Assembly: GCA_012034595.1 (NCBI GenBank)
Contig: JAAUPE010000004.1
Location: 1 to 64,000 of the forward strand
Direction: 5' to 3'
Length of the DNA stretch: 64,000 nucleotides
Origin: Calothrix sp. CSU_2_0
Lineage (GTDB): Bacteria > Cyanobacteriota > Cyanobacteriia > Cyanobacteriales > Nostocaceae
The translations under genes and the position numbers were made by a program. The notes beneath the pieces were generated by a model, which worked only from the letters and a program-made list of their open reading frames with translations, searched no databases and was not told the DNA's origin. Position 1 is the first letter of the stretch. Each line of letters starts with the position of its first letter. Shown in pieces: positions 24,732 to 32,815 of the stretch.

Positions 24732-25352
24732 TTATTGATTTAATTTTTGTACAATCAACTTAATTTCTTTTTTATTACACTGACGTTTTTTGATTCCGCC
24801 TTCAGTATCCTCTAAATAAGTTACTAAGTACCAAATATCATTAATTTTGCAATAGCGCTGATTGTCAATAAATACTTCATCATCGCGCTTTTTAGAAGCA
24901 GATTTTGATACTTTTTTCGCTAAACAAAGAAGACCAGTTTCGGGATGAACATATAGTTCTTCTCTCCAGTAACCCAGATGTCTATTTCTTCGAGAACAAG
25001 GAACATTATCAATAATAACAACATCACGCTCTACCATTGCAAATAAATGAAATAGCAAATGTTGTCCTGCTAATGTCTTCGTTTCAATTTTTTGGCAAAG
25101 CTCGCTGTAGACAATATCCCAAGGTTGGTTTAATTGCGATCGCAACCAACGCCGCAATGGTGATAAATTATCTGAAAAGCCTTTAGTTCGCCATCTATTT
25201 TTGATGATATAAGGATTAAGTAACCCATCATCTATTGCATCTTGTGTTAATTTGTAGAGAGTCTTTTTATATCCCGTAACCTTCTTTTGACTAATTCGCC
25301 ATCCCACACGTGGACGTTCGATTACTATCTTGCCTAAACGATGTTCGCTCAT
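24732..25352 (-). CDS. Conserved protein of unknown function inside the Y RNA array
   Basis: A basic protein of 206 residues if started at the ATG at 25352 (MSEHRLGKIVIERPRVGW); a TTG four codons upstream is less likely. No domain that I recognise. Visible features are an arginine/lysine-rich N-terminus, an aromatic-rich middle (WDIVYSELCQKIETKTLAGQHLLFH) and a likely structured segment around HLGYWREELYVHPETGLLCL, where paired basic residues could suit nucleic acid binding. It lies on the same strand as, and between, Y RNA-like elements and the Ro60 gene, so it may act with the Ro60-Y RNA particle. That link is inference from position only. Real gene judged from codon structure and length. 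Confidence 0.7.
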   Translation of the reverse strand: MSEHRLGKIVIERPRVGWRISQKKVTGYKKTLYKLTQDAIDDGLLNPYIIKNRWRTKGFSDNLSPLRRWLRSQLNQPWDIVYSELCQKIETKTLAGQHLLFHLFAMVERDVVIIDNVPCSRRNRHLGYWREELYVHPETGLLCLAKKVSKSASKKRDDEVFIDNQRYCKINDIWYLVTYLEDTEGGIKKRQCNKKEIKLIVQKLNQ

Positions 25353-25542
25353 ATGGAAAAACAATGCCTAAATTTAATCTTACTTGGTGAATATTTAAAT
25401 CAGTTGAATTAGTTAAATTAGTTAAATTAATTGAACTAACTGAAGTTATTTGATGCGATATCGGAATATTCAAGTAAGTATTCGCCTGCATTGTTTTTCC
25501 TCCTTTAAAGTATGATGATATATAATTTTTGGATAATAGGGA

Positions 25543-25667
25543 GTATCGCGCAAGTTAAAAAAGCTGTTTGTTCACACATGGGATTTGAACCCACATATTC
25601 TTGAACCTAAATCAAGTGCCTTTTCCATTTGGCTAGTATGTAAGCTTCTTAGATTAGGGCGCGATAC
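25543..25667 (-). ncRNA. Y RNA-like RNA with Leu(UAG)-type tRNA-like domain (yRNA-4)
   Basis: A 125-nt element. The terminal stem GUAUCGCGC/GCGCGAUAC is a perfect 9 bp. The internal loop is CCUAAUCU on the 5' side and UAACUU on the 3' side, then a second stem AAGAAGCU/AGCUUUUU. The insert at 25571-25642 folds as a tRNA: D-arm GCC/GGC, anticodon arm CUUGA-UUUAGGU-UCAAG (anticodon UAG), five-base variable loop, T-arm GUGGG-UUCAAAU-CCCAU. The acceptor 5' strand is the conserved UACAUAC, pairing with GUGUGAA with one A-A mismatch. The short variable loop is unlike real tRNA-Leu and there is no CCA, so a tRNA mimic rather than a decoding tRNA is likely. tRNA-finding software may report it as a tRNA. 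Confidence 0.8.
25571..25642 (-). tRNA. tRNA-like domain, anticodon UAG (Leu-type mimic)
   Basis: Cloverleaf-competent domain embedded in the Y RNA-like element at 25543-25667. It has a canonical T-loop (TTCAAAT), a D-loop with GG and G37 after the anticodon. It lacks the long variable arm expected of tRNA-Leu and has a mismatch in the acceptor stem. Listed separately because it can be mistaken for an independent tRNA gene. Confidence 0.55.
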
Positions 25668-25697
25668 ACTTTTGGTATTAAGCTTTGCTTATCGCAA
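25661..25697. repeat. Dispersed palindromic repeat GCGATAC...TTATCGC, copy A
   Basis: Copy of a roughly 37-bp element, GCGATAyrCCTTTGG-nn-TTAAGCTytGCTTATCGCaa in general form, whose ends are complementary. Related copies lie at 31799-31836, 33088-33125 and, partially, 35204-35234. This copy abuts the 5' end of the Leu-type Y RNA. Confidence 0.65.
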
Positions 25698-25752
25698 TAT
25701 TTTTAATTTAGCTAAATTCAAAGCTAAATTAATATTTTAAGTTTTTAAAAAC

Positions 25753-26000
25753 CTCGCATAAGTCGAAAAAGTTATTACAATCTACCGCTCTTACTTAGCT
25801 ATATCTTATTATTAGATTAATCTAAGCAGTGGGCACACATTTCTAATCGGAGAACGCAAGACTTGAAATGCAATCGCTAATTCAATTATCAACACTTCGA
25901 GAACAAATATATCCCGTGTTGAGCGTCTCAACTGAATATCGCTACCTTAGGGTCGTTATAGTTACGAAAAGGATGTAAACTTATCCGGTAAGGATGCGAG
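25753..26000 (-). ncRNA. Large Y RNA-like RNA with 23S helix 69-like insert (yRNA-3)
   Basis: A 248-nt element with the same framework: terminal stem CUCGCAU/AUGCGAG, 5' loop CCUUACCG, second stem AAGUU/AACUU and 3' ACUU. The second stem shows a compensatory change against its siblings (GC to GU on one side, GC to AC on the other), and the 5' box reads UUUACAUCC. The insert includes 25934-25966, which matches 30 of 33 bases of the universally conserved 23S rRNA helix 69 region, as recalled (the I-CeuI target region). Further on are GUUGAG/CUCAAC and CAACAC/GUGUUG hairpins and a partial tRNA-like 5' half (AGCUAAGUAAGAGC D-arm). Fold beyond the conserved stems is uncertain. Confidence 0.7.
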
Positions 26001-26012
26001 ATAATTTTATTT

Positions 26013-26180
26013 ATCCCACGTAAGTTAATAAAGCTATTTTTACAAGTCGTCTGCTCTACTATTGAGCTACATCCCCCAGATTAATTATCAATACAATAAA
26101 TAACGGGGATGATGGGATTCGCACCCATAACCGAACGATTAACTATATGTATGTAAGCTTTAAAAGTGAGGACGCAGGAT
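26013..26180 (-). ncRNA. Y RNA-like RNA with circularly permuted Thr(UGU)-type tRNA domain (yRNA-2)
   Basis: A 168-nt element. The terminal stem AUCCUGCGU/ACGUGGGAU is 9 bp with two G-U pairs, then CCUCACUU, AAGCUUACAUAC, and on the 3' side AGCUUUAUUAACUU. Inside, the 3' half of a tRNA (26105-26142: anticodon-stem strand UCGUU, variable loop, T-arm AUGGG-UGCGAAU-CCCAU, acceptor CAUCCCC) comes first. After a 28-nt AU-rich linker comes the 5' half (26040-26076: acceptor GGGGAUG, D-arm GCUC/GAGC, anticodon strand GACGA then CUUGUAA). The acceptor stem is a perfect 7 bp. The Ro-binding stem thus enters through the anticodon loop, the topology described for YrlA RNAs. The D-loop lacks GG. Confidence 0.82.
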
Positions 26181-26191
26181 TGATTATTGGA

Positions 26192-26316
26192 CACTTCGCG
26201 CAAGTTAAGAAAGCTGTTGGTATATACACAGGAATTGAACCTGCACCTTTCGATTAAGAGTCGAACGCTCAACCAATGAGCTAGTATGTAAGCTTTCTAA
26301 ATTGGGGCGCGAAGTG
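26192..26316 (-). ncRNA. Y RNA-like RNA with Lys(CUU)-type tRNA-like domain (yRNA-1)
   Basis: A 125-nt element. The terminal stem CACUUCGCGC/GCGCGAAGUG is a perfect 10 bp, the internal loop is CCCAAUUU against UUAACUU, and the second stem AGAAAGCU/AGCUUUCU is a perfect 8 bp. The enclosed domain (26221-26290) has D-arm GCUC/GAGC, anticodon arm UUCGA-CUCUUAA-UCGAA (anticodon CUU), T-arm GCAGG-UUCAAUU-CCUGU, and an acceptor UACAUAC/GUAUAUA with one C-A mismatch, followed by CCA. It is the first element of the array in transcription order; only 11 bases separate it from the next, suggesting a processed polycistronic precursor. Confidence 0.8.
26221..26290 (-). tRNA. tRNA-like domain, anticodon CUU (Lys-type mimic)
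   Basis: Cloverleaf-competent 70-nt domain within the Y RNA-like element at 26192-26316. It has a complete D-arm and T-arm, a seven-base anticodon loop and an encoded CCA directly after the acceptor stem. The acceptor 5' strand is the UACAUAC box shared with elements that have no linear tRNA, which argues that it is part of the larger RNA rather than an independent tRNA gene. Confidence 0.55.
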
Positions 26317-26398
26317 ATATTTTTAGTAAAGTTATGAGTTATAAATTGATTATTTCTTAATTTATAACCATTAACCATTAACAATTAACCATAAACAA

Positions 26399-26665
<267 letters not shown>

Positions 26666-26886
26666 TTATACTACAATCGTATTACAAAAGTGTCAAGAGG
26701 ATGGGAATATTTTTTTGGAGACTAGCTAATGCCTTACTCCGTCTCAGTTTCAATAGTGTAGTATGATATATTGCTATGCGATCGCTAATGAATATTCAAA
26801 AATCTTTCTAGTTTCCCCCCTTAACAAGGGGGGATTGAGGGGACTTTATATAAAGTCAATCTTTCAATAATAAGTTGACTTATGAA

Positions 26887-27369
26887 TTAAAGATTGGAAG
26901 TTTCTGCTTGTGATTCTTCATCTTCTGCTTGTGTTTGCACTTCTGCTTCATCTTGGTTCCGAGGTTCGCGTTTTTGTATTCTCGCATTTGCCGATGGAGC
27001 GCGAAAAGAGGGAATATTGCTGAGAACGGCAATAATTCCGGTTCTTCCTGTCTCGATAGTAGCGTCACTAAGTACTTCTAAAACTTCAACGCTCAATATC
27101 TCTTGGATTATCTCCTTAAGTTGTGGTTTAATTGCTTCATCAAGGTCATTTCTCACTTGTTCTGCGAGTTCTTGTCTACCAGCTTGCGCTAGGACTTGTT
27201 CTGGTGGAGTAATCGAATTTTCGATGACTAGAAGTAAATTGTGATCGCTTAATTGACAAGTAACTTTACTCGGTTGATGTCCTAGCTGTTCGCGATAAAA
27301 AGCTTGGATGCGTTGCGATACTGTGCGTTCGATTTGACCACGAGTTGGTGTGGATGTAGATGTTGTCAT
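26887..27369 (-). CDS. DUF2294 domain-containing protein
   Basis: About 160 residues. The first 120 match the DUF2294 family (RGQIERTVSQRIQAFYREQLG, KVTCQLSDHNLLLVIENS, LSDATIETGRTGIIAVLS), whose biochemical role is unknown. The C-terminal 45 residues are charged and disordered (EAEVQTQAEDEESQAE). The ATG at 27369 is preferred because GGAAA lies about nine bases upstream; the ATG five codons earlier (27384) would put that Shine-Dalgarno inside the gene. No membrane segment, so probably cytoplasmic. Confidence 0.85.
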   Translation of the reverse strand: MTTSTSTPTRGQIERTVSQRIQAFYREQLGHQPSKVTCQLSDHNLLLVIENSITPPEQVLAQAGRQELAEQVRNDLDEAIKPQLKEIIQEILSVEVLEVLSDATIETGRTGIIAVLSNIPSFRAPSANARIQKREPRNQDEAEVQTQAEDEESQAETSNL

Positions 27370-27953
27370 TTTATTTATTTCCATAAAACATTCAGACTGC
27401 TATTAATTAACTTGAGTATTTCGTTTATGCTACGAATATATAGGTTTTTTACTAGCAGTGTAAGCAAAATAAAAGGCTGCAAAAATTACAATTCCACAGT
27501 CATTATATTTATAATATTCTTTTTTATACTTTATATGCACCATCCTCGTGTCGTATTTACTATCATATTTACTCACCCACAAGAATGAGATTCTAAAATA
27601 TTTACTCTATCAATATGTATAAAGTCAAATAAAGGTAGATATGAATTATAGGATTGACAATTTAAAACTTATATACTACGCAAAATGCGCTACGGGGAGT
27701 ATTTCCGTGGACACTTTTGTGCATTTGAATCGCTAAAAAACTCCGGGTTTCATCATGGATGAGGTTTATGTATATATCTGAGGCTATATTTTTGATGCAA
27801 AAATTATTACATTACTAAGACTTGCTTATTTCCATTGATGGATGCACTATTAGTAAACCTTCATCTAATCTAAAGATTAATAATTAGTAAACTAAATACC
27901 CAACACTAAAGTCGATTCACGATGGATGCAATCTGGGTAGGGTGAGTATAGCA
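27370..27953. other. AT-rich intergenic region
   Basis: No convincing gene on either strand. It separates the divergent DUF2294 and LuxR-type regulator genes and presumably carries both promoters, but I cannot place them with confidence. Confidence 0.5.
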
Positions 27954-28676
27954 ATGAGCGAAATCAGCATTGTTTTGATCGAAGACCATGACCTAGCACG
28001 TATGGGGTTAAAAGCAGCACTACAGACGAATAGCTCGCTTCAAGTAGTTGGTGAAGCTGCTAATGCCACCAAAGGATTGAAACTACTGCAAACATCCAAA
28101 CCAGATGTGGCAGTTGTCGATCTTGGCTTACCGGATATGGATGGAATCGAATTAACACGTAGATTCCGTAAGTATCAACAAGAAACTGGAATTGGAGGGA
28201 CAAAGATTTTAGTTTTGACGATGAACCATAGTGAAGATGCTGTACTGGCAGCATTTGCCGCAGGTGCAGATTCGTATTACATGAAGGATACAAGTATTGA
28301 TAAGTTAACCGAAGCGATTCAAGCGACTCATGGAGGCAACTCATGGATCGATCCAGCAATTGCGAACGTTGTGTTGCGACAGATACGCCATGTGGTATCT
28401 GAAAAGGAAATATCAAGCAAACAACCTAAAACAGTTAAAATTGAAGCGCTGGAGAGCGAATACGAGCAAGTATTAGAAACTTATCCCCTAACCCAGCGTG
28501 AACTTGAGATTTTAGAGCTAATCGTTGCTGGATGTAGTAACGGACAAATTGCCGAGAAGCTTTATATAACAGTAGGTACAGTCAAAACCCACGTTCGTAA
28601 CATTCTCAACAAATTATGCGCTGACGATCGCACTCAAGCAGCAGTTCGTGCATTGCGAGCAGGATTAGTTGTTTAA
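27954..28676 (+). CDS. NarL/LuxR-family response regulator
   Basis: A two-component transcription factor of about 240 residues. N-terminal receiver: acidic pair in IEDHD, phosphoacceptor in VAVVDLGLPDMDG, lysine in YYMKDTS. C-terminal LuxR-type helix-turn-helix: LTQRELEILELIVAGCSNGQ and YITVGTVKTHVRNILNKL. The ATG at 27954 has AGGGTGA upstream; an in-frame GTG at 27942 is the alternative. No kinase gene is adjacent, so the partner kinase is unknown. A spacer of 388 bases with no gene follows. Confidence 0.93.
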   Translation: MSEISIVLIEDHDLARMGLKAALQTNSSLQVVGEAANATKGLKLLQTSKPDVAVVDLGLPDMDGIELTRRFRKYQQETGIGGTKILVLTMNHSEDAVLAAFAAGADSYYMKDTSIDKLTEAIQATHGGNSWIDPAIANVVLRQIRHVVSEKEISSKQPKTVKIEALESEYEQVLETYPLTQRELEILELIVAGCSNGQIAEKLYITVGTVKTHVRNILNKLCADDRTQAAVRALRAGLVV

Positions 28677-29009
28677 AAGTAGCTAAATAAGTTTTTAATA
28701 GTCGCAAAAAGAAGGTTAATTTTAGTTACCTAATTTTAGCAATTTTAAATAAATTTTTAGTTTTGATTTAATATTAATTTCAATTTAATAGTAGATGCAA
28801 TACTTAATTGAATACTGTAACTCTACTGAATCTGTTGTCAATTACCAAGAAACAATACCGTAGTCAGCGAGCAGATACAGCTTGATATTTTTGTATAATT
28901 GTTGAATTTGCCTTACTTTTGGGCAAGAGTACAAAGAGTTTTATTATTCTTGCCTAATTCAAAAAATCTACAACTGAATACACAGAATAAAAGCATACCT
29001 AATTAATTT

Positions 29010-29063
29010 TTGCTCCTACCTCCTGCCTCCTGCCTCCTGCCTTCTGTCTTCTGCCTCCTACCA
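29010..29063. repeat. STRR block (CTCCTGC heptamers)
   Basis: About seven degenerate heptamers (CTCCTGC, CTTCTGC, CTCCTAC) end directly at the stop codon of the LprI-like gene. The rest of 28677-29009 holds no gene that I can support. Confidence 0.85.
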
Positions 29064-29064
29064 C

Positions 29065-29505
29065 TTACCGTCGATTTAACTCTTGCAACCACACATCTAA
29101 ATCTCTCAATCTTTGATTTGTCACCCTTGCATAGCAACTGATTCGTGTTGGTGGTTCCAGACTTCCCCCTTCATACATTCCACCTTCAAACCCACAGGAA
29201 GTATCTCGATATTTAACCCAGTTTTCTTGAGAGGCAATTAAACGTTTTTTTTGAGCTAAACTTAATTTCGTCTGCATTTGTTTATACACACTAATTAACT
29301 TTTTGTCCGCTTCTCTGTACGCACTTCTCCCGCACTCAATCATATCTCGTGTTGTTTGCGGGTCTTTACAATTAGGTGGTGGCAGAGTTTGTGAGATTTT
29401 GTTGGGATAATTTTTTGTAATCTTTTGTGCCAAGCTAGGTGTAATATTAGCCCCCAACAATAATCCGGTTAGTAATAATAAGGTTACTTGCAAGTGTAAT
29501 TTCAT
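29065..29505 (-). CDS. Lysozyme inhibitor LprI/DUF1311-like secreted protein
   Basis: A 146-residue protein with a clear N-terminal signal peptide (hydrophobic residues 7-19, cleavage probably after SLAQ near residue 27). The mature part fits the DUF1311/LprI-N family: NCKDPQTTRDMIECGRSAYREADKKLISVYKQM and a later SQENWVKYRDTSCGFE with paired cysteines. Family members include periplasmic lysozyme inhibitors. Here only a periplasmic location is supported; the function is an extrapolation. Confidence 0.85.
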   Translation of the reverse strand: MKLHLQVTLLLLTGLLLGANITPSLAQKITKNYPNKISQTLPPPNCKDPQTTRDMIECGRSAYREADKKLISVYKQMQTKLSLAQKKRLIASQENWVKYRDTSCGFEGGMYEGGSLEPPTRISCYARVTNQRLRDLDVWLQELNRR

Positions 29506-29903
29506 TCTTATTCCTCACCTTGACAGTGCGATCGCTTTACGTATCACAATCGTAATCACTAATTCCTCATGATTATTAATGATAGCAGCGTTGGTTTAAT
29601 CACCTTAAATACTTAATACAAACTAAGCAAAAATTATAGTAGTTTAGATATTAAGGCTTTTAAATAGATACTTTTATGTGAATAAACCTGAAAATGAAAT
29701 TAAAAGAGTTAGGATGATATTTTATACATTAATTTGAATTTAGGCTGATTGAGAATAGCAAAAACAGAGCCACTTGTTTATAAAAATTTAAGAATTGAAC
29801 ATTAAATAGGATTCAAGACTTACCCAAACTGGGAGCATACGACCCATCATTTACAATTGGGTAAGACAGCGTATTATCCTCTAAGATTATACTGAGGCTT
29901 TTT
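29506..29903. other. Intergenic region without recognisable gene
   Basis: AT-rich spacer with one HIP1-like GCGATCGC at about 29528. I see no gene, strong hairpin or repeat. Confidence 0.4.
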
Positions 29904-30212
29904 ATGTTACGTGTGACAATTGATGAAATTCAACGCGATCCTTCAAAGTATCTGCGTCAAGTGGAGGCAGGTGAAACTTTTGTGATTATTCAAGCAAACA
30001 AGGCGATCGCTGAACTTAGACCGATTTCCAGCAAGAAAGAATTACGACCTTTTGGTTTGTGTGCAGGCAAGTTTACTGTTCCAGATGATTTTGATGCTCC
30101 TTTGCCAGAGGATATTCTCAGTGCAGCTGCAGACCCACACACTTCAGGAGAACTCATGTTTGACCAAAAATTTGGGATACAAGCCCCGTCTTTCAACGAT
30201 ACGAATTATTAG
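29904..30212 (+). CDS. Phd/YefM-type antitoxin, orphan
   Basis: The N-terminal 55 residues match Phd/YefM antitoxins of type II toxin-antitoxin systems (MLRVTIDEIQRDPSKYLRQVEAGETFVI, then AIAELRPI), which bind DNA and neutralise a partner toxin. The C-terminus continues as GKFTVPDDFDAPLPEDILSA, typical of antitoxins paired with PIN toxins, but then runs about 20 residues longer than usual. The expected toxin gene does not follow: the downstream sequence contains a palindromic repeat (CGCGAAGCG at about 30307) and no PIN domain. It may be a solitary remnant. Confidence 0.75.
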   Translation: MLRVTIDEIQRDPSKYLRQVEAGETFVIIQANKAIAELRPISSKKELRPFGLCAGKFTVPDDFDAPLPEDILSAAADPHTSGELMFDQKFGIQAPSFNDTNY

Positions 30213-30384
30213 TGCGCGAAAAGTAACCCGCTCAGAAAGATTTGGATTGACGCATACCTATCACCTGCGATCGCAAGCTGGTAAATTCATTGGAATCCCT
30301 TTGTACGCGAAGCGTTGCCGAAGTCTAGCAAGAATTGTCGTACCTTAGTCGAGGAGTATTAACCATGATTCCCCTATCTCCTTT

Positions 30385-31152
<768 letters not shown>

Positions 31153-31331
31153 TCAAGATTCCTCACAATTTTTAATTCACGCGCAAATTTATCTTACAGG
31201 TTAATGGGAATTGCGTAGCTCGCAAACCATCGGGTATTACGAATTAAAAATTTCCCTTTTTCTTTCCCATTTTCTGCTTTTGCCCAACTAAGATTAGAGA
31301 CGAACTATAACCATAGATAAATCGGTGCTAT

Positions 31332-31649
31332 ATGGCTACGAAAAAGCAATTTAATAGTTTTGAAGAAATGCTTGCTAATTCAGATGTGCCCGTATTGGTT
31401 GATTTTTACGCTGATTGGTGCGGACCTTGTAAGATTATGAGTCAGGTTTTAGAACAGGTCAATGCTCAACTCCAAGGTCGGATGCAGGTTGCCAAAATTG
31501 ATACTGAAAAGTATCCCCAATTAGCAACCCAATATCAAATTTATGCATTACCAACACTGATTTTATTTAAACAGGGTCAGCCTGTAGATAAAATTGAGGG
31601 TGTAATGCAAGCACCCGATTTAGTCCGACATTTGGAAGCCAAACTTTAA
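31332..31649 (+). CDS. Thioredoxin
   Basis: A 105-residue thioredoxin with the active site WCGPCK, the conserved cis-proline segment (YALPTLILF) and FYADW before the active site. It should reduce protein disulfides in the cytoplasm with electrons from a thioredoxin reductase. The sequence (NAQLQGRMQVAKIDTEKYPQLA) is closer to the cyanobacterial/chloroplast y-type than to m-type thioredoxin, though I cannot settle the subtype by eye. The ATG at 31332 is the only sensible start. Confidence 0.93.
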   Translation: MATKKQFNSFEEMLANSDVPVLVDFYADWCGPCKIMSQVLEQVNAQLQGRMQVAKIDTEKYPQLATQYQIYALPTLILFKQGQPVDKIEGVMQAPDLVRHLEAKL

Positions 31650-31798
31650 AACTTCAATTTGTATATTTATAGGGGAGAGGGGCATTAGATACTTAATTCG
31701 GATCGAAATAATGATGCCTTTAAAGCCTCTCTCCTTGGAGGTCAAGTTAAGAGTACCTCACATAGTACTTTTAACCAATCGTTAACTCAATATCACAT

Positions 31799-31836
31799 GC
31801 GATATACCTTTGGCTTTAAGCTTTGTTTATCGCAAC
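31799..31836. repeat. Dispersed palindromic repeat GCGATA...TTATCGC, copy B
   Basis: GCGATATACCTTTGGC followed by TTTAAGCTTTGTTTATCGCAAC; the same element as at 25661 and 33088. It lies in the spacer after the thioredoxin gene. Confidence 0.65.
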
Positions 31837-31900
31837 ACTATTGTAGGGTGGATTTGTTCTACTTCTAAAGGTAAATTTTTTGACTGAAAACGTTAAATTG

Positions 31901-32400
31901 CTAAGGATTGCGTAAATATGATTTTTGTATGGCATTGTTCTCAATCTGAGTACGAAAATGTTCCATCATTTCGAGAATCTCATCATGCAACTGTTGATAT
32001 TCTTCACGATCGAGTAATAAATATTCACCATGAGCAATTCCATTTCTGCGCTTCAGCAATTGTTCATTAATAATGACCTCTTTCGTTTTATAAAAAGAGT
32101 AGTCTAAACCCAGGATACAGACAATCTCTCGCAAAATATCGGAAGATAAATTAGAACCTGTTGAAATTACATCTTCAAAAGGAAGTGAAGTTTTTTGACT
32201 TGCCTGAGTCAGCATGAAATTAGCAACTTCTGTAAATATTGTTGCCTTATTGGTTTCGCTTGCCTCTTTGAGCTTAAATTTCATTGCCACAGCCACAAAA
32301 TTTATAGCCAATTCATCATAGGTTAATTTTTGTCTGGAAACGAATTCCAAATAACTAGTTGCAACAGTTTTGATATATCCTTCCCATAGTTGATAACCTT
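31901..32400 (-). pseudogene. RiboL-PSP-HEPN (MAE_28990-type) nuclease, 5'-truncated
   Basis: C-terminal two thirds of a HEPN-type nuclease of the Microcystis MAE_28990/MAE_18760 family, which occurs next to DUF262 proteins in defence or toxin-antitoxin loci. Recognisable sequence starts at YQLWEGYIKTVATSYLEFVS and runs to the end. The RxxxxH motif characteristic of HEPN RNases is intact (RRNGIAHGEY). The normal N-terminus is missing; the reading frame is fused at about 32395-32410 to DUF262 sequence in another frame. An ATG at 32449 lies inside the DUF262 part and is not the natural start. Probably inactive or unexpressed. Confidence 0.75.
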
Positions 32401-32675
32401 TGTAAACCGTCAACAACATCCCAAATACCATCTTCCCGTTGAGACACAAAGATAGGTGGGATGGGTATACCTAATAGAATAGATTCAATTAATTTGGTTT
32501 TCTGATAATCAGACCAACGAAAAAATCTTTGAAATTCTGGATGAATTTCGATTTCTTGTTGCTGATATAAACTAATCCATTCACCAATGGATGTTGAGTA
32601 GCGATCGGAGCGAATTTCCTGCCTTTTTTGGTCAATTTCAGATTGGAGTGTATCTAGTTTTTCTCCGATATTCAT
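32396..32675 (-). pseudogene. DUF262 (GmrSD-like) protein, N-terminal fragment
   Basis: First about 95 residues of a DUF262 protein, from MNIGEKLDTL (32675) to WDVVDGLQRLST. The DUF262 hallmark (DGxQR, here DGLQRLST) and the preceding IPIPPIFVSQ are clear. In intact homologs roughly 300 more residues follow; here the sequence passes straight into the HEPN gene and stops at 32355. A deletion joining the two genes of a DUF262-HEPN pair explains both fragments. Confidence 0.75.
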
Positions 32676-32815
32676 AACTATCGCTTCCAATATGTCTAGT
32701 AGTAAAAATAATGACTAAGTATGTTGATTGAATTGACAACATACCTTCTATTGTAGCGATCGCATGTTTGATAGAGACGCTTTGTAAAACATCTCTATCA
32801 ACTTGGATTAGTTTC

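Noticed and set aside
25571-26290. Ordinary tRNA gene cluster
   Set aside because: The Leu-type domain lacks a long variable arm, the Thr-type domain is permuted, acceptor strands are shared with the conserved Y RNA box, and each domain is enclosed by paired flanks with covariation.
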